This document shows positions 11,267 through 23,111 of a DNA stretch of 64,000 nucleotides, in pieces. This DNA is from Helopsaltes ochotensis (lineage: Eukaryota > Chordata > Aves > Passeriformes > Locustellidae): contig VXBM01000426.1 in the NCBI GenBank assembly GCA_013400155.1, positions 186,001 to 250,000 on the forward strand, read 5' to 3'. A model generated the notes under the pieces. That model had not been told where the DNA came from and searched no databases. It saw nothing but the letters and a program-made list of their open reading frames with translations. Positions within the stretch are counted from its first letter, which is position 1; each line of letters starts with the position of its first letter. The translations under genes and the position numbers were made by a program.

Positions 11267-14200
11267 AAACTGATTTTCCACTCTTATGGAGTATGTGGAT
11301 GCCCTTGCTTTAATTCAAAAGCAATGCCACTGCTCCTCGCACCATCGTGTTGGGAGGGTAACTTGCTCTAAAGAGGGGCTGAGTTGGGCAGTGCAGGGTG
11401 AACCAGGTGATTATGGGAGCAGAAGTTACAGAATATCAACTTTTCAAACTGTTCTCTCTTCTAACTGTTCTATCCTGACTTTACCTCAGCCTCATCCTCA
11501 ATCATAGGTGGCCCCAAGGTAAATTCAGGACCAGCTCCCCTCCCACTAGTGATTTGATGGCCTCTGTTCAGCAGCTGGAGCCACAACTTTCAGTCTGACC
11601 ATTATAAGGACCTTTGGGCTGAGCACAGTTTGGCCCCAGGTTAGTGGGAGGGAGCAGGTGGCCACAAGGGCCATGAGAAAGGACCCTGTTGTGGCTCACC
11701 TGTGCCCTGATCACAGGCTCCTGCTTTGCAAACCACAGATCAAGTCATGGGTTACAATCTAAATGTCTTTGGCCAGTGGCACTGGGGAGCTCGATTTCAT
11801 CTCTGTCAGTCCCAGCACTTGTGCCAGACAGAGCACAGCTGCAGAATCCTGTGCTGCTCCATGCTGCTTTTACATGAATTATAATTTCTTACATTAAAAA
11901 CATTATCTGTAAGAGCAGAAGAAAAACTCCCTCCAGCAAATAGTCCAGTTAAGTTAAACAAATGTGTAAATTTATGGTAAGCCCATGAACTACTGAGAAA
12001 TGTCTACTAAGGCCCATAAATGTGCTGGCTTTTAATATCAGGCTTAATTGCCCTGTGCTGCTTTGCTGGGTGCTTCCAATGTGCAAAGAAAATACATCAG
12101 AGCTGGATATAACAGCTGCTCATGTGCTACAAAGATTCAGCCTTTTGGGAAAAAAATATATATAATAATTCTGAATAGTCTGGCCTGTGTTTGATAGCCG
12201 GCTTTCATTTATTGGTAGGATCCTATAATTCCTTCAGATCAAATCTGACACCAAGCAAAGTGTGAGCACTTCTGTAGATGTGAAATTGTAAACAAAATTG
12301 CAGTGCTAATTTTGATTATACCCAACTCCTCCTTGAACACAAGCTCTTTATAGCAGGGTAGGAAGTAAAGCTGGTTCACCATTAATCCCAAAAGAAATGT
12401 AAAACTTTTTTTTTTTCATATGAAACTGTGTATTTTAAAGTCTGATTTGATTTCCCTTTTTTTTTCCCGTCTTAGTTTGTATCTTTGAGAAATACCAACT
12501 TTTCGGTTTTTATTGCACTTTCTCACAACTTCCCCTCTGGAGATTTAAGAATCTGAGATATTTATAAGTTCAAATACTCTGATTTTATTGGTCCTCCAAA
12601 GGCTCCATGTATGGCTCAGCCTTAGAGCCTGGTCATGGCCTTCTCCATGGTTTAAACAAGGCTGTTAAAGAAACGAAACCTCTAAGGACAAAATCCCCCA
12701 AAGGTCATTTATCAGACATTTGGCAGACTAAGTAGCAGCTCTGATAATGCTTCTGATGGGCTGAATGAAAGATCTGTAATCCTTTCCTGTAGCAAATGTA
12801 GGCAAATCTGGATCTATTCCTCCTAGCAACCAATAATTTGACATAAATTATACAGTAACAGCTTAGCGGTGTTGGGAGGGTGGCGGTGGGTTTTTTTCTT
12901 TGCCCTCAAGATGAACTTCATTTGCAGCAGGGCTGCCAAATCCATTTCATTGTAAAGAAATTTGCTTTCTAAACTAGATACCCCCAGGGATGGAGACTGT
13001 GTGGAAACGAAGCCAAATCCAATTGCTTGGCTATCTGCATTGGTTGGATGTAAGTTAGCAAACAATATCACTCCTTGCATCTCCTATTTACTAAGCCCTT
13101 TATTTACTGGCTCCAGGCTGCATTCCTGGAAGCTTGTCAAGCTGTTAAAACACGTGGAGCCTGTTGGAGAGCTGGGGGGGGGGGCTCCCACCTTGAGGTG
13201 TCCTGTAGCCCCTTGGGAATTTCTCTTTGCAGGCTGGTGCAGGGGGAATTCCATCCGGCAGTTCTGGGTGGGGGCTTGAGCCCTCGTGTGCCACTTGTGA
13301 TCTGGTCCTAAGGCTTTGCTGGCTGAAGCTGTGGCTTGGAGTTGTTTTCACTCTTCTTTACGTGGATATCTGGTGGACATCACACTCTCTCCCTAAGGAA
13401 ACCTCAGAAAACGTGCCAACGTTGTAGTTGCTGGACATGGCTGTGGACTGAACCTTCTCTTTTTTCCAGCAGCAATGGAAAATGCTGTTGCAGGGTGGCA
13501 GGATGGGTTTGCTTCTGGCTGTGAACCCATGGGATCCAAATTCCAAGGAGTCTGTGGGTGCTACTCTATTATAGATAAACCCTTTGCTCTGTGAGTGCTG
13601 CTTGTACCTACAATCTTTCTTTAGATCAGCAGCAGGATGGTCTTTTCTGCCTTTGAAAATCCTCCTTTTCCAGCCTCTCCGCTATCAACTTCCAACCTAA
13701 CCACACTAGAAGGTGTTAGTATAGAGCTCAAAATCCCCCAAAAACACAGTCCAAAAGGGGAAAAATATGTTCTCTCAGCCAATCAGAGTGCAGGCTGAAG
13801 AATGAGTCACGTCTGATGTATTTAAAAATATATGACCTATTCCTGTAATGTAAAACATGGCCACAGTTCACTGTTCTAATACAGTGGAAATTCCATATTT
13901 ATTCTCATGAAGCCTATCTGTTGTGTTATCCAATTGAGTTACTTAGAAACAGCAATTGCTCCAGTGTTTTAACAGGATACTGTAACCAAACTTTCCTTTG
14001 TGAATTCACTGTAGGCTTGTCTTGACAATCCATGAAGATGATGTAACCAGAAAACAGCCCATTAATCTCATCTGAAGCTTTAAATTCCAAGGTGCAATAA
14101 ATCAAGTTTAAATGAGTTTCCACTGAACAAAAGTAGAGGGGCTTTACGAAAAACTTTCATTTTAAGTGAGAGTTTCTTTTACTGCATGTTGTTCTATAAT

Positions 14201-17200
14201 TCTTCAAGTTATGCTAAGGGGGGAGGGCACTGATGAGTCTTTTTGCTTCTGCATCCTTATAAGATATTTTGTTTAACAGATGCAGAAGGTGCTGAAATAC
14301 ACACACACACAAAAAAAAAACCAGCTGAGGAAGGGGTGAATCTAGCATCATGTTCTTGTGGGAAATCCGTGCAGAATTTATTCCTTCAGGGCCTATGGAC
14401 AAGGCTGATCTGGTGACTCTGCAGAAGTTCTTGGCAGTGTCTCCCTGTCCGTACACGAATCCATGTTCCCCCAAGCCTCCTCCCTGTTCTCCCAGCTGTC
14501 CTGACAGGGATGGCTGGGCACAGAGTGTCAGAAGGGAGAGGAGGAGAGGGCTGCAGAGCTGGGGCTCTGCACAAAAACAGTGCTCTGGCTTTTAGCAAAG
14601 TTTCCTTACAACTTCTCCCTACCTGCCAGCTCCTGCCTGCTGTAGGATACAGAGGCTCTAGGATTACTAATGCCTGCACCAGAGCCTCCAGTCAAAGTCC
14701 CATCAGAACTGCAAAAGAAACAGGAGGCCCTGTGAGGGGAAGCAGAGGAGGAGGGGAAAAGGGCATTTATGTCGTCGTTGTGTTGTCTTTGGGATTTTTT
14801 TGATGCAAAATCTGTGAGCACATATGGAGTGGAAGCAGGGCTTGGTTGCTTGGTCTGGTGCTTCCCAAAGATGACTGGAGCAGGTCTCCTGGCTTTAGCA
14901 TGCCTTTAATTCTTTAGGCATTTTTAAGCAATTCCCCAAACCGTATTCAAAAGCCAGAGCCACATCTTGGTTTTTCAGTTCCTTTTTCTCATGAAGTCCA
15001 TTCTCAGAATGACCTGGGGCAGGGTGGTGAAGAGAAGAATTCAGTAAAGCCAAGCAGGGTCATTTTGCCTAGAGCTGTTGGAAAATAACTGTTCTAACAC
15101 TGGAGAGCCCGTGGATGGGTGGCAAAGGGCTGGGGCAGCAGCCTTTTCCTCTGGGTCAGCTGGAGCTGGACCAGAATGTTCCCAGTGAAAGAGGAAGGGA
15201 GCTCTCCTGCATAAAGTGGCTTGTCTGGGATGTACAAAGCTACTTGGTGACCTTTTAATGCCTGAACTTTCCTGTGTACAAAGTGCAGGCACCAGTGTTT
15301 TCTCACCTCAGAGGGTTGCAAGGAGAATAAATCAACAGTTTGAGAGGTGCCCATATGCCATCAGCACCAGGGAAGTGTTTTTGGAACTGCTGCCAGCCCA
15401 GGAATCCTTTCCTGGGATGTGATCCTGCCATGCCTGGCACGGGGGTGGGACTGGCCTCAGGGAGGCAAGAAACACACAGCGATTCTGGGCAGCTGCCTCT
15501 TAGTTTTTGGACACATTTCTCTTGCACTGTGAGGATCTGTGGGTAAAGCTGGGACTGTCTGAGGGTTCCTCTTACCTGTGTTACTCATTTCCAGCAGTAA
15601 TTATGTGTTTCCTTGAGTAGCTTTATACCTGCTTGGCTTTCTATTTGTGTTTTACACAAGGAATAAAGGGAGGGGAGGGCTCCTTCGCTATGGAGGCCAA
15701 TATTCCCAACAGCCATTGGATTGTTCCCCATCCCATCAACTCTCTGAGAGGGTTCAGCAGGGCCAGGTGAGCCACAGAAGAATCAGTGGAGCTGCCAAGA
15801 ATTCTTCCTCAAGCACAGAGCTCCTCTTCCCATTTCCATGTGGCTGAGCTTGTGTGTGTGTCCACCCCAATGCTCAGCAAGAACTGCAGGATCCAGGCTC
15901 TTCTCTTCTCCCCACTCTCCAGGATTTCTCTGGAGACCCATGAGGAGCCTGGTGAAATAACAGGAAATGCTTCTGACCATTCTCAGGAGTTAATGGCCAA
16001 GGGAAACCAAAAAGTTACCTTAGCCTAGTAAATGCCTTGGGTCACTTTTCACTGGATGGAGCAAATAAAGGGCATTGGTGGAGCAAAAGAAGGGCATTTG
16101 CCTTCCTGTCATGTTGATGCTACCTGAGCAGGCATGGAGTATAAGGACAAGACCATAAAGCTGATAGTTGTATACAGAAGTCTTCCCCTTCACAAAATCC
16201 AGGTGAAATCAGTAGAGTTTCTTACCAGTTTAAGCAGGAATCTGAGTCTGAATGATCTGTGGGTTTTGCAGAGTGACAACAGGAAAAGGAATTGTGTTAT
16301 CACGTTCTTTCTGCACTCGTGAGATTAAATACACGTTTGAAGGAGACACTGTAGTCTCCTTCTTAGGAGATACTCAAAAGCTGTTTGGACACAATCTTGA
16401 GTAACATGTCCTTGAGTAACACGCCCTGCCTGAGCAGAGAGTTTGGACTTGTTTGGACCTTCCAACATTGCCCATTCTGGCAAAATCACAGGTCATGTTT
16501 GTCCCCAAGTTCAAGTATTTCTTCTTGAAAATTAGGTCCCAGGTCAGTCACAAACTATTGACCCCGCTGGTAGTGGCTTAGGTAGAAAAGAAAGTTATTT
16601 CCCACCCACAGAGAAGTTATAACAGAGGTTCACTGTCGTGGTGATGGAAGAGGTGAAGATGTACAAGTAAATGGGTCCTTTCTGGCCTTAGGAAAATATT
16701 TGAATCCACAAATTTCCCCTGGCCTGAGCAAAGCTCTCACTGAACCGAGGAAGAGCTGAAGCACACAGAAGTTGTCTGCAGCACATCTTGCACTAAGTAG
16801 ATTTAGTAAGAACAGCATGAAAGTGAGATGTTTGCTGATCAAATATGACCTAGGTGTAGAGAGCTCTCCAGCAGGGGAGCAATTCAGCTGCCTCTTTTAC
16901 CAGGTAATCCTGACTTACTTAAAACCACATCCGTGAGCTTCTACTGCCTCCCCAAAAGTATTTTGAGTCAGCTTGAGAAACAATAAGTTTGCTAGTATGG
17001 GTTCTTTTAAGCTAACTAAAGGCATATAGGCATGCCTTCCTTTACAAGGTATTTAGTGACAGGATCTACTAAATTCAGCAGAGGAATTCTCTTGGGAAAT
17101 CTAGATTTCCACGGCAAGAAATCCTCCTTGTCTTCCTACTTCTAGGACAACTGGTTTTTGTCAGCGTTTTGCTCCTGCCGGCACTGTTGCTTTTTCCTTT

Positions 17201-18220
17201 GCTGTACAGTGTTTTCCAACAGTAATAACTCAAGATTATCAAGACCAACATATTCAAAATCATTGAAATCATTGTGTTTGCTTTTCTTTTGAGTCCTTAT
17301 CAAGGCTGGAAACTTTTCTACTAAGGTGCCTTCATATTTAATTCCCCCTTTCCCCCTTGTAGAATGCTTCCCTGATTTATTCCTTTTAATTCCCAAGTGA
17401 GAATTCCACACTGCCCATTTCCCACTGCCTCTCCCTCCCCGCTCTTGCAGCAAAGAGAGGACAAGGAGGGAATCAAGGCAGCCGTAAATGGCCTTGCAGC
17501 ATCAGCACAGCAAGAGGCTCCATGAGTCAGACCTGAGTCAGGAACAGCAGCACCAGGGTAGCTAAAGAGTCCTGTGAGTGGGAGGGATTTGCACAGCCTT
17601 GAGTAAATATCCACACACCCAGAAGCCCACCAACTCTGAGCTCAAAACCATGTCCTGGACTAAACATTGGATCCTGTATTCTAAACGTAAAGGCAGGGGA
17701 AGCATTATAGTTTCAGGTAAAGAAGATTGATAAAAGAGCTTGGTTTGTTCCTTTGAACATAAAGATGAAGGTCAGGGCATGTATAGAAAGATTTGTGGGC
17801 TTTTTGATCCCAGCTTCAAAAAATTCTGCAGGAATTTTATGCTCCTTCAGGACCTTCTCTGAATGCTGTTAGGCTTCTGGGGCCCTTGGGCCATTGCATC
17901 CTTGCATTTAATGGAAAAGAACACAGGGAGTGCAATGAATGAATGCAGATTCTCTCACACTGAATTTATAGAATCTTGCACATTTCTCCCTTATTATAAG
18001 GACCTCCCCATCCCCCAGGTCCCCTGACAACAACCCACAAAAAGTCCACAGCCTCAAAAGAGATATCTGCTCTCCTCCCAGGACAGGGAAAAGCAGCATT
18101 TACCCATGTCTGTTCATTTTCAGGATGAAATATTGAGAGAGAGCTCTCATATTTCTCTTTTTCTTGGTCATCATGTGCTGATTGGTTCATGGGGAAGAAA
18201 GTCAATGGCTTGAAGGAGCA
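11267..18220. other. Unannotated non-coding DNA
   Basis: No gene was identified. The best open frames are about 103 codons (minus, 17142-17453) and 97 codons (minus, 14386-14679 and 17321-17614; plus, 14510-14803), with no domain in any. Small features are a G11 run (13174-13184), an AC run followed by A10 near 14299-14321, and a two-copy imperfect repeat at about 16056-16101 built on 'gagcaaa..aagggcatt'. A two-copy 15-base repeat lies at 16397-16426 (TTGAGTAACAYG core). The promoter-like cluster at 13.8 kb is listed separately. Confidence 0.55.
13778..13834 (+). promoter_or_regulatory. CCAAT / AP-1 / TATA-like cluster
   Basis: A CCAAT box in the form GCCAATCAG lies at 13778-13786, a consensus AP-1 site TGAGTCA at 13803-13809, and a TATA-like TATTTAAAAATATAT from 13819. 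The order and spacing, with CCAAT about 40 bases ahead of TATA, suit an RNA polymerase II core promoter reading right, such as the U3 of an LTR or a lone promoter. No open frame or exon follows it. Motif matches this short arise by chance, so the call is weak. Confidence 0.2.
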
Positions 18221-18592
18221 CAGTGTGGCCACAGGCCCAGGGCAGTGCCTGTCCCCTGTGACACTCAGACCCTGTGTCCAGTTTTGGGCCCCTCATGACA
18301 AGAAAGACATTTAGGGGTTGGAGATTGTCCAGGGAAGGGAATGGAATCAGGGAAGGGTCTGGAGCACCAGGAGCAGCTGAGGGACCTGGGAAAGGGGCTC
18401 AGCCTGGAGAAAAGGAGGCTCAGGGAGGACCTGGTGGCTCAGCACAACTCCCTGACAGGAGGGGACAGCAAGGGGGGTCGGGCTATGCTCCCGGGGAACA
18501 GGGAGAGGAGGAGAGGGAACGGCCTCAAGATGTGCCAGGGGAGGGTCAGGTTGGATATGAGGAAAAATTTCTTAGTTGGAAAGTTGTTTCTG
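18221..18592 (+). mobile_element. CR1 LINE, 3'-UTR region, lacking its 3' terminus
   Basis: Sense-strand CR1 landmarks appear in order: 'gtgtccagttttgggcccc', then 'cagcctggagaaaaggaggc', then 'cacaactccctgacagga', then 'ggaacggcctcaagatgtg', then 'aggttggatatgaggaaaa'. The copy breaks off near 18590 before the usual final ~170 bases, so it is truncated at both ends. The 'ctccctgacaggaggggacagc' block differs from the other full tails in the window and suggests a different CR1 subfamily. A plus frame of 138 codons (18274-18690) that crosses it is repeat sequence, not a gene. Confidence 0.9.
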
Positions 18593-20936
18593 TAGCTCAG
18601 GGAGCAGCAGGAAATCCATTATCCATTATCATGAACTGGATGCCATTTCACATGCAGGGGCTGCAAAGCCTGGCACTGAGCTTGCAGTAATGCCAGAGAA
18701 AGCACAGATTTGTGTCTGAGCTCCCTGTGAGGGTGGAGTGGGTCTTGCTTTTGGTCTTGTGCAGTGTTGGATGCACAGCTCCTGCTGCACCAGGGCCTGT
18801 AGTGAGAGTTGCTTAGATAGCCACAGCCTCTGGAGGAGAGGAGTAGCAGGAATGGTGGTTTTGTTCCTTTCCCTCTGCATTTCCCGTGTTTTCATTCTTG
18901 TTTTCTCTCATTAACCTTGGAGAAGGTCTAGAGAAGGTGAGCCAGTGGGAACAATCTCTCTTATGAGACTTTCAGTGCGTGTGCCCACCCGCAAAGCCCC
19001 AGCTTCTGGCATGAGAGGTTGGTGGTGGGATGCCAGGTCTTGGGCATGTCATAATCCAGGTGTACTGACTGAGGCACTGTCTGTCTTGCTCCGGTGAGAA
19101 AAATCCATGGATGTCTAGCATAGTGGAAAATTACAGAGAGTAAATGAAAATGTCAGAAGGGACAGACACCTCTTCTGATGTAGGGCCAGGAAACCTCAAG
19201 GTTTGGAGGAAGCTGTGCTGGTGATTCAGGGGGTGGTATTCTTCCCTTTGAGTCAGTGCTGAACCCACGCCTGCCTATGACCACATCTGAAACACGGCTC
19301 CTCCGACAGCACTGTGCCCGCGAGCGCTGTGCTGGAGGGCTGGCTTCTTGCTGGATTTTTCTTGGAAAACTCCCATCCAGGAAGAGTTCAGCCTTGACCA
19401 AGGTAGCTGATGAAAGCTGGCAGAATCACAGCAAAGGCTTTGTAGCTTTGCTTGAGCGAGCAGAGGAGTTCAGACGTACTAGATCAGATCCTCTGTTAGT
19501 AAAACTCAGCGTGACTCTGGCTGGATTGCAGCTGCAAACATCAATGGCCCAGCTCTGCCGAGTGAATGGGAGAGAGGAGCAGAGCTGTTGCTCCCAATAG
19601 CTGCAGAAAAGGTCCTTGGTACTTCCAGAACCAACAAATGAGGGAGACCTTTTGTGCAGCAAGGCTTTCATGTTTCCTGACAGATGAAGGATCTCTTTAA
19701 AAGGCAGCTGATGTGGGAATGTGTGAGGGTGATAGTGCCTAAGGAAACACATTTAATAATAACATTCCATCTTTCCTTGATACTAGAATGGTAAAATGGC
19801 AAACAGCTGAGGAGATTTTTTTCCATAAAAGTGAATACACCAAAAAATATTGGGGCTGGTTCTGCTCATTAACGCTTTATAAAGCAGTAGGTTGATGGAG
19901 ATGTAGTTCAATGGATGTCTGTGGTGTGGAAGATAAATTTTGTTTAAGTGTTTTCCTGGATTAGTTTCAGGTTGTAGAACCCATAAGAAATTCTGGAGCT
20001 GTAATAGCACTTAAACCTGTCTTATTCCATATTAGCCAGAGCTCATAAAATAAAGGGGCTTATGCATTTGTTGGCTTGTGTAGCTGCAGCTTAAATAAAA
20101 CCCTTGAACTTGGTAGCATTACCTTTGGGTGGCACTTGACTCCAGTCAGATACTCAGGTATGTGTGGATTTGCATAGAAATGAGGGGAAGGAAGGAGAGG
20201 GAGGCAGAAGGGGAATTAATACTGCCTTTGGATTATAATTTACTTCCTCCTGCACGACCAAAGCCCCTCGGTGACACCGGAGCAGAGTCTGCAGCGTCAG
20301 TTTGCACTGGGCCACTCTGCAAACATTTCCCAGAGCTGATGATCCTTGGCTGAGGAACAGGGACTCCTTCTGCAGAGTCCCAGTCCGAATTCAGGGTGAA
20401 TACTCTGCTGCTGAAGAGAAGCAGCTTCACAGATTCATCCAGCCACTGAATTTCCAAAGCTGCAGTGACAGATGTGGTGATGGTCAGAGCGGGTTTGGCT
20501 ATACAAATGTGGGAGCATGCTGAAATGGAGAAGAGTTTGCTTTTTCTCTGCTGACAGCTTTTGACAGAAACCATTTCTCTTATTCCCAGATCCACCCGTG
20601 AATATTATGAGCTCAGAAATGAGGCCTGCAGCCAAACCATTCTTGGTATTGGTTTTGCTAAAGCAAACAAAAAACAAGTGATGAGGTCTGTTCATCTGTT
20701 TTAACCCATTTCTAATTATAGCTGTTTTCTCAATCCAATCAATTCCTTCTGTTGCTCTGGTGGGATCACTTAGGTGGTCAGCAGGAGCCAGACTCTGGCT
20801 GAGCCAAAATCCAAGGAACTTGTATTTCTCTCTATGTTAGGAAGCAGTGATGGTTCCCAGCTGGACAGCAGCAGTGGGATCACAGGCTCAAACTCCTTCC
20901 TTAGTCCCCATCACTGTGTCAGTACCAGCTGGTCAG
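18593..20936. other. Unannotated non-coding DNA
   Basis: Open frames of 120 codons (minus, 20233-20595), 114 codons (plus, 19256-19600) and 108 codons (minus, 19426-19752) overlap on opposite strands and carry no recognisable domain. No transposon or tandem array was recognised. Confidence 0.55.
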
Positions 20937-21246
20937 AATCAGAGAATCACAGAATGCTTTGGGTTGGAAGGGACCTTAAAGATCATCCATTTCCACCCCC
21001 TGCCACGGGCAGGGACACCTTCCACTAGCCCAGGATGCTCCAAGCCCCATCCAGCCTGGCCTTGGACACTTCCAGGGGTCCAGGGGCAGCTACAGTTTCT
21101 CTGGGCACCCTCATATGGAGGAATTTCTTCTCAATATCCCACCTAACCCTGCCCGCTGGCAGAGGGAAACCATTCCCCCTTGTCCTGTGACTCCAGGCCC
21201 TTGCAAATGGTCTTCCTTCATCTTTCTTGTTGGCTCCTTCAGATCC
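20937..21246 (-). mobile_element. CR1 LINE 3' end, minus strand
   Basis: The plus strand starts with 'agaatcacagaatgctttgg' and proceeds through the 'ggaagggaccttaaagatca', 'cacgggcagggacaccttcc' and 'ccagcctggccttggacac' blocks, the standard reverse complement of an avian CR1 tail. It continues about 300 bases into the 3' UTR to roughly 21246. The 3' terminus is intact at the low coordinate and the copy is 5'-truncated. Divergence from the usual tail is small by eye, so this is one of the younger copies here. Confidence 0.93.
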
Positions 21247-22422
21247 TTTAGGAAAGGGACTGAGTAATGCAGGAGAGGGAGAAGGAGCCCTGCTGGAGGA
21301 GCAGGCAGGGGAATAAGGGCGCTCGCAAGTGCAAGGAGAGCAGCTCACCTTGCAGGTACAGCACGGGGGTGTCGTTGTGCTGCACCAGCCTTCTGCCATG
21401 CTCAGTGAGGGGGACGTTATGGACAGATGGAAAGTATTGTCTGCAAGCTGCTGTCCACAGCTTCCCTGTGAGTCAGTGCAGAGGCAGCCACATAATCCAA
21501 GTGTTTTGGGAAGCTGGGCTACTTATTCTGGTAATACTGAAAATGTAGGAGGGAAAAATTCAGTGGAAGAGAGAGAATGAAAGTTTCAACTTGCTGATGG
21601 TGGGTTTTGGTAATAAGTACTTATAATTACGATTTATTTTCATTGAATCTAGTCAAAACACCAGAAAAAAAGAAAAAAAATTAAATATTTGCATGGATTT
21701 TTGGCTAAATGGTTCAGATTTCCTAGCATTGACTGAAAGCAAAAATCATATTTGGTCAAGCATTCTTTTGAGTTTGTCCTTTAATGACAAAGATATTGTG
21801 AGAATAATCTCTGACCAGGTCTATTTTCATGCTAATGCCCTCTGTGACTCTTTCTGTTGCTTTCCCTTAAGTTAAAAATCAAGTTTCTGGGCAGGATCCT
21901 GCTTTTGTGGACATAGACAACTCGATCCCTGTAACTTGGTTAAGCAGAACAGCCAATTCCACCATAAATAATTTGCAGAAATGTGTGCAGTTTGTTTGGG
22001 TTCTGTGAAGTATTTTTGTGTTTGGGTTGTATTTTTTCTTTTTCCTGAAAACATACTTTTTTTCCCTTTAGTAATTATGTTATAAGCATTTAACTGGGTA
22101 AGCAGTGCCAATGAAAACCTCTCTAAAATATCCATTTTCATGGTCGTCCTGCCGGCAGGACTTAAGCTTAATGACTCATGTGAATCCGTGTTCCTGTCTC
22201 CCAGCAGGAGCTCCATAAATCCCAGCGGAGTGGCTGCCGCTGGATGGCTCTAGGAAAGAGGGAGGAAATGAGCTCCCTTGGGACTCCTGGTGGATGGAGG
22301 ACACACACAGCACGAGCTGAGGGACCCTGGTGGTCCTCCAGCTGTTGGGCACATCTGTGGGTTTCTTATCTTCTTTTCTTCCTGTTAGGGCTGGGATGAA
22401 TGCATGGGAGATGCAGTTTTCA
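21247..22422. other. Unannotated non-coding DNA between CR1 and LTR
   Basis: The longest open frame is 114 codons (minus, 21872-22216) without any domain. A short A-rich run lies near 21664-21681. Nothing else was recognised. Confidence 0.5.
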
Positions 22423-23111
22423 TGTTCAGACTCGATGTCAATTAATTCTTATCTAAAGTACAGTCTCGTGAGTTGTGAGCTCTAGCTAACAAGGTAGAAA
22501 ATGGCTCCGCCTCAAACTCTTTCCATGGTCTTCTAAGCATAATTTGTCCAATAAGAAGATGAGGGAACTATATTATTTATACTTTTATCCCAATAACTAA
22601 CCACCTGTGGTCTGCAATGAGGGACTTTCCATCCAATTACAAAAAAACCCACCCAAACCCATGAAGAAAGAAGAAAAACTTAGCCTGTGCCCTAAATCCT
22701 TCATGTTGCTTCATATATATTACTGTATTCTAAAACCTTAAACTCTAAGTTTTGCACCCTGTGATATCACACACCTCTATTCAAACTACGCACCCACAAT
22801 CCCAGTGCTGTCACTCAAATTCAGAAGCCCGTTCCACGGCCTCAGGTCAAATGTGGTGCTTGCTTGAGGGTCAATGCCTCTTAGCCCAGAAAGCCTGAAA
22901 TTCTCAGTTTCCAGAGTTCCAACACACATCTGTAGCTGGAGGCACTGCAGTGCTCTCTGCTCGCTTTCACCCGTGCCAGTGCCACCCGCCATCGAAGTGC
23001 CCTTGAGTTTTCGTTGGCAGGAATGAGCTGGAGGCTCTTTCTGAAGGACAAGCCACCACAAGACCTCAGGACACCAAAATGCCTGCGGTCTCTCACTCCC
23101 TTCCAGTAACA
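22423..23111 (-). mobile_element. Solo LTR of an avian endogenous retrovirus, minus strand
   Basis: On the minus strand the element runs from TGTTACTGG at 23111 to TCTGAACA at 22423, about 689 bases with TGTT...AACA ends. A TATA box (minus TATAAATA) lies at 22574-22581, leaving about 150 bases for R and U5, a normal LTR layout. The expected AATAAA signal near the 3' end is not intact: the minus strand reads AATTAA-type sequence near 22440. I saw no clean target-site duplication, since the flanks TTTTCA and CATTTT only partly agree. No gag, pol or env sequence adjoins, so this is a solo LTR left by recombination. A class II (ERVK-like) origin is my guess from memory of passerine LTRs. Confidence 0.7.
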
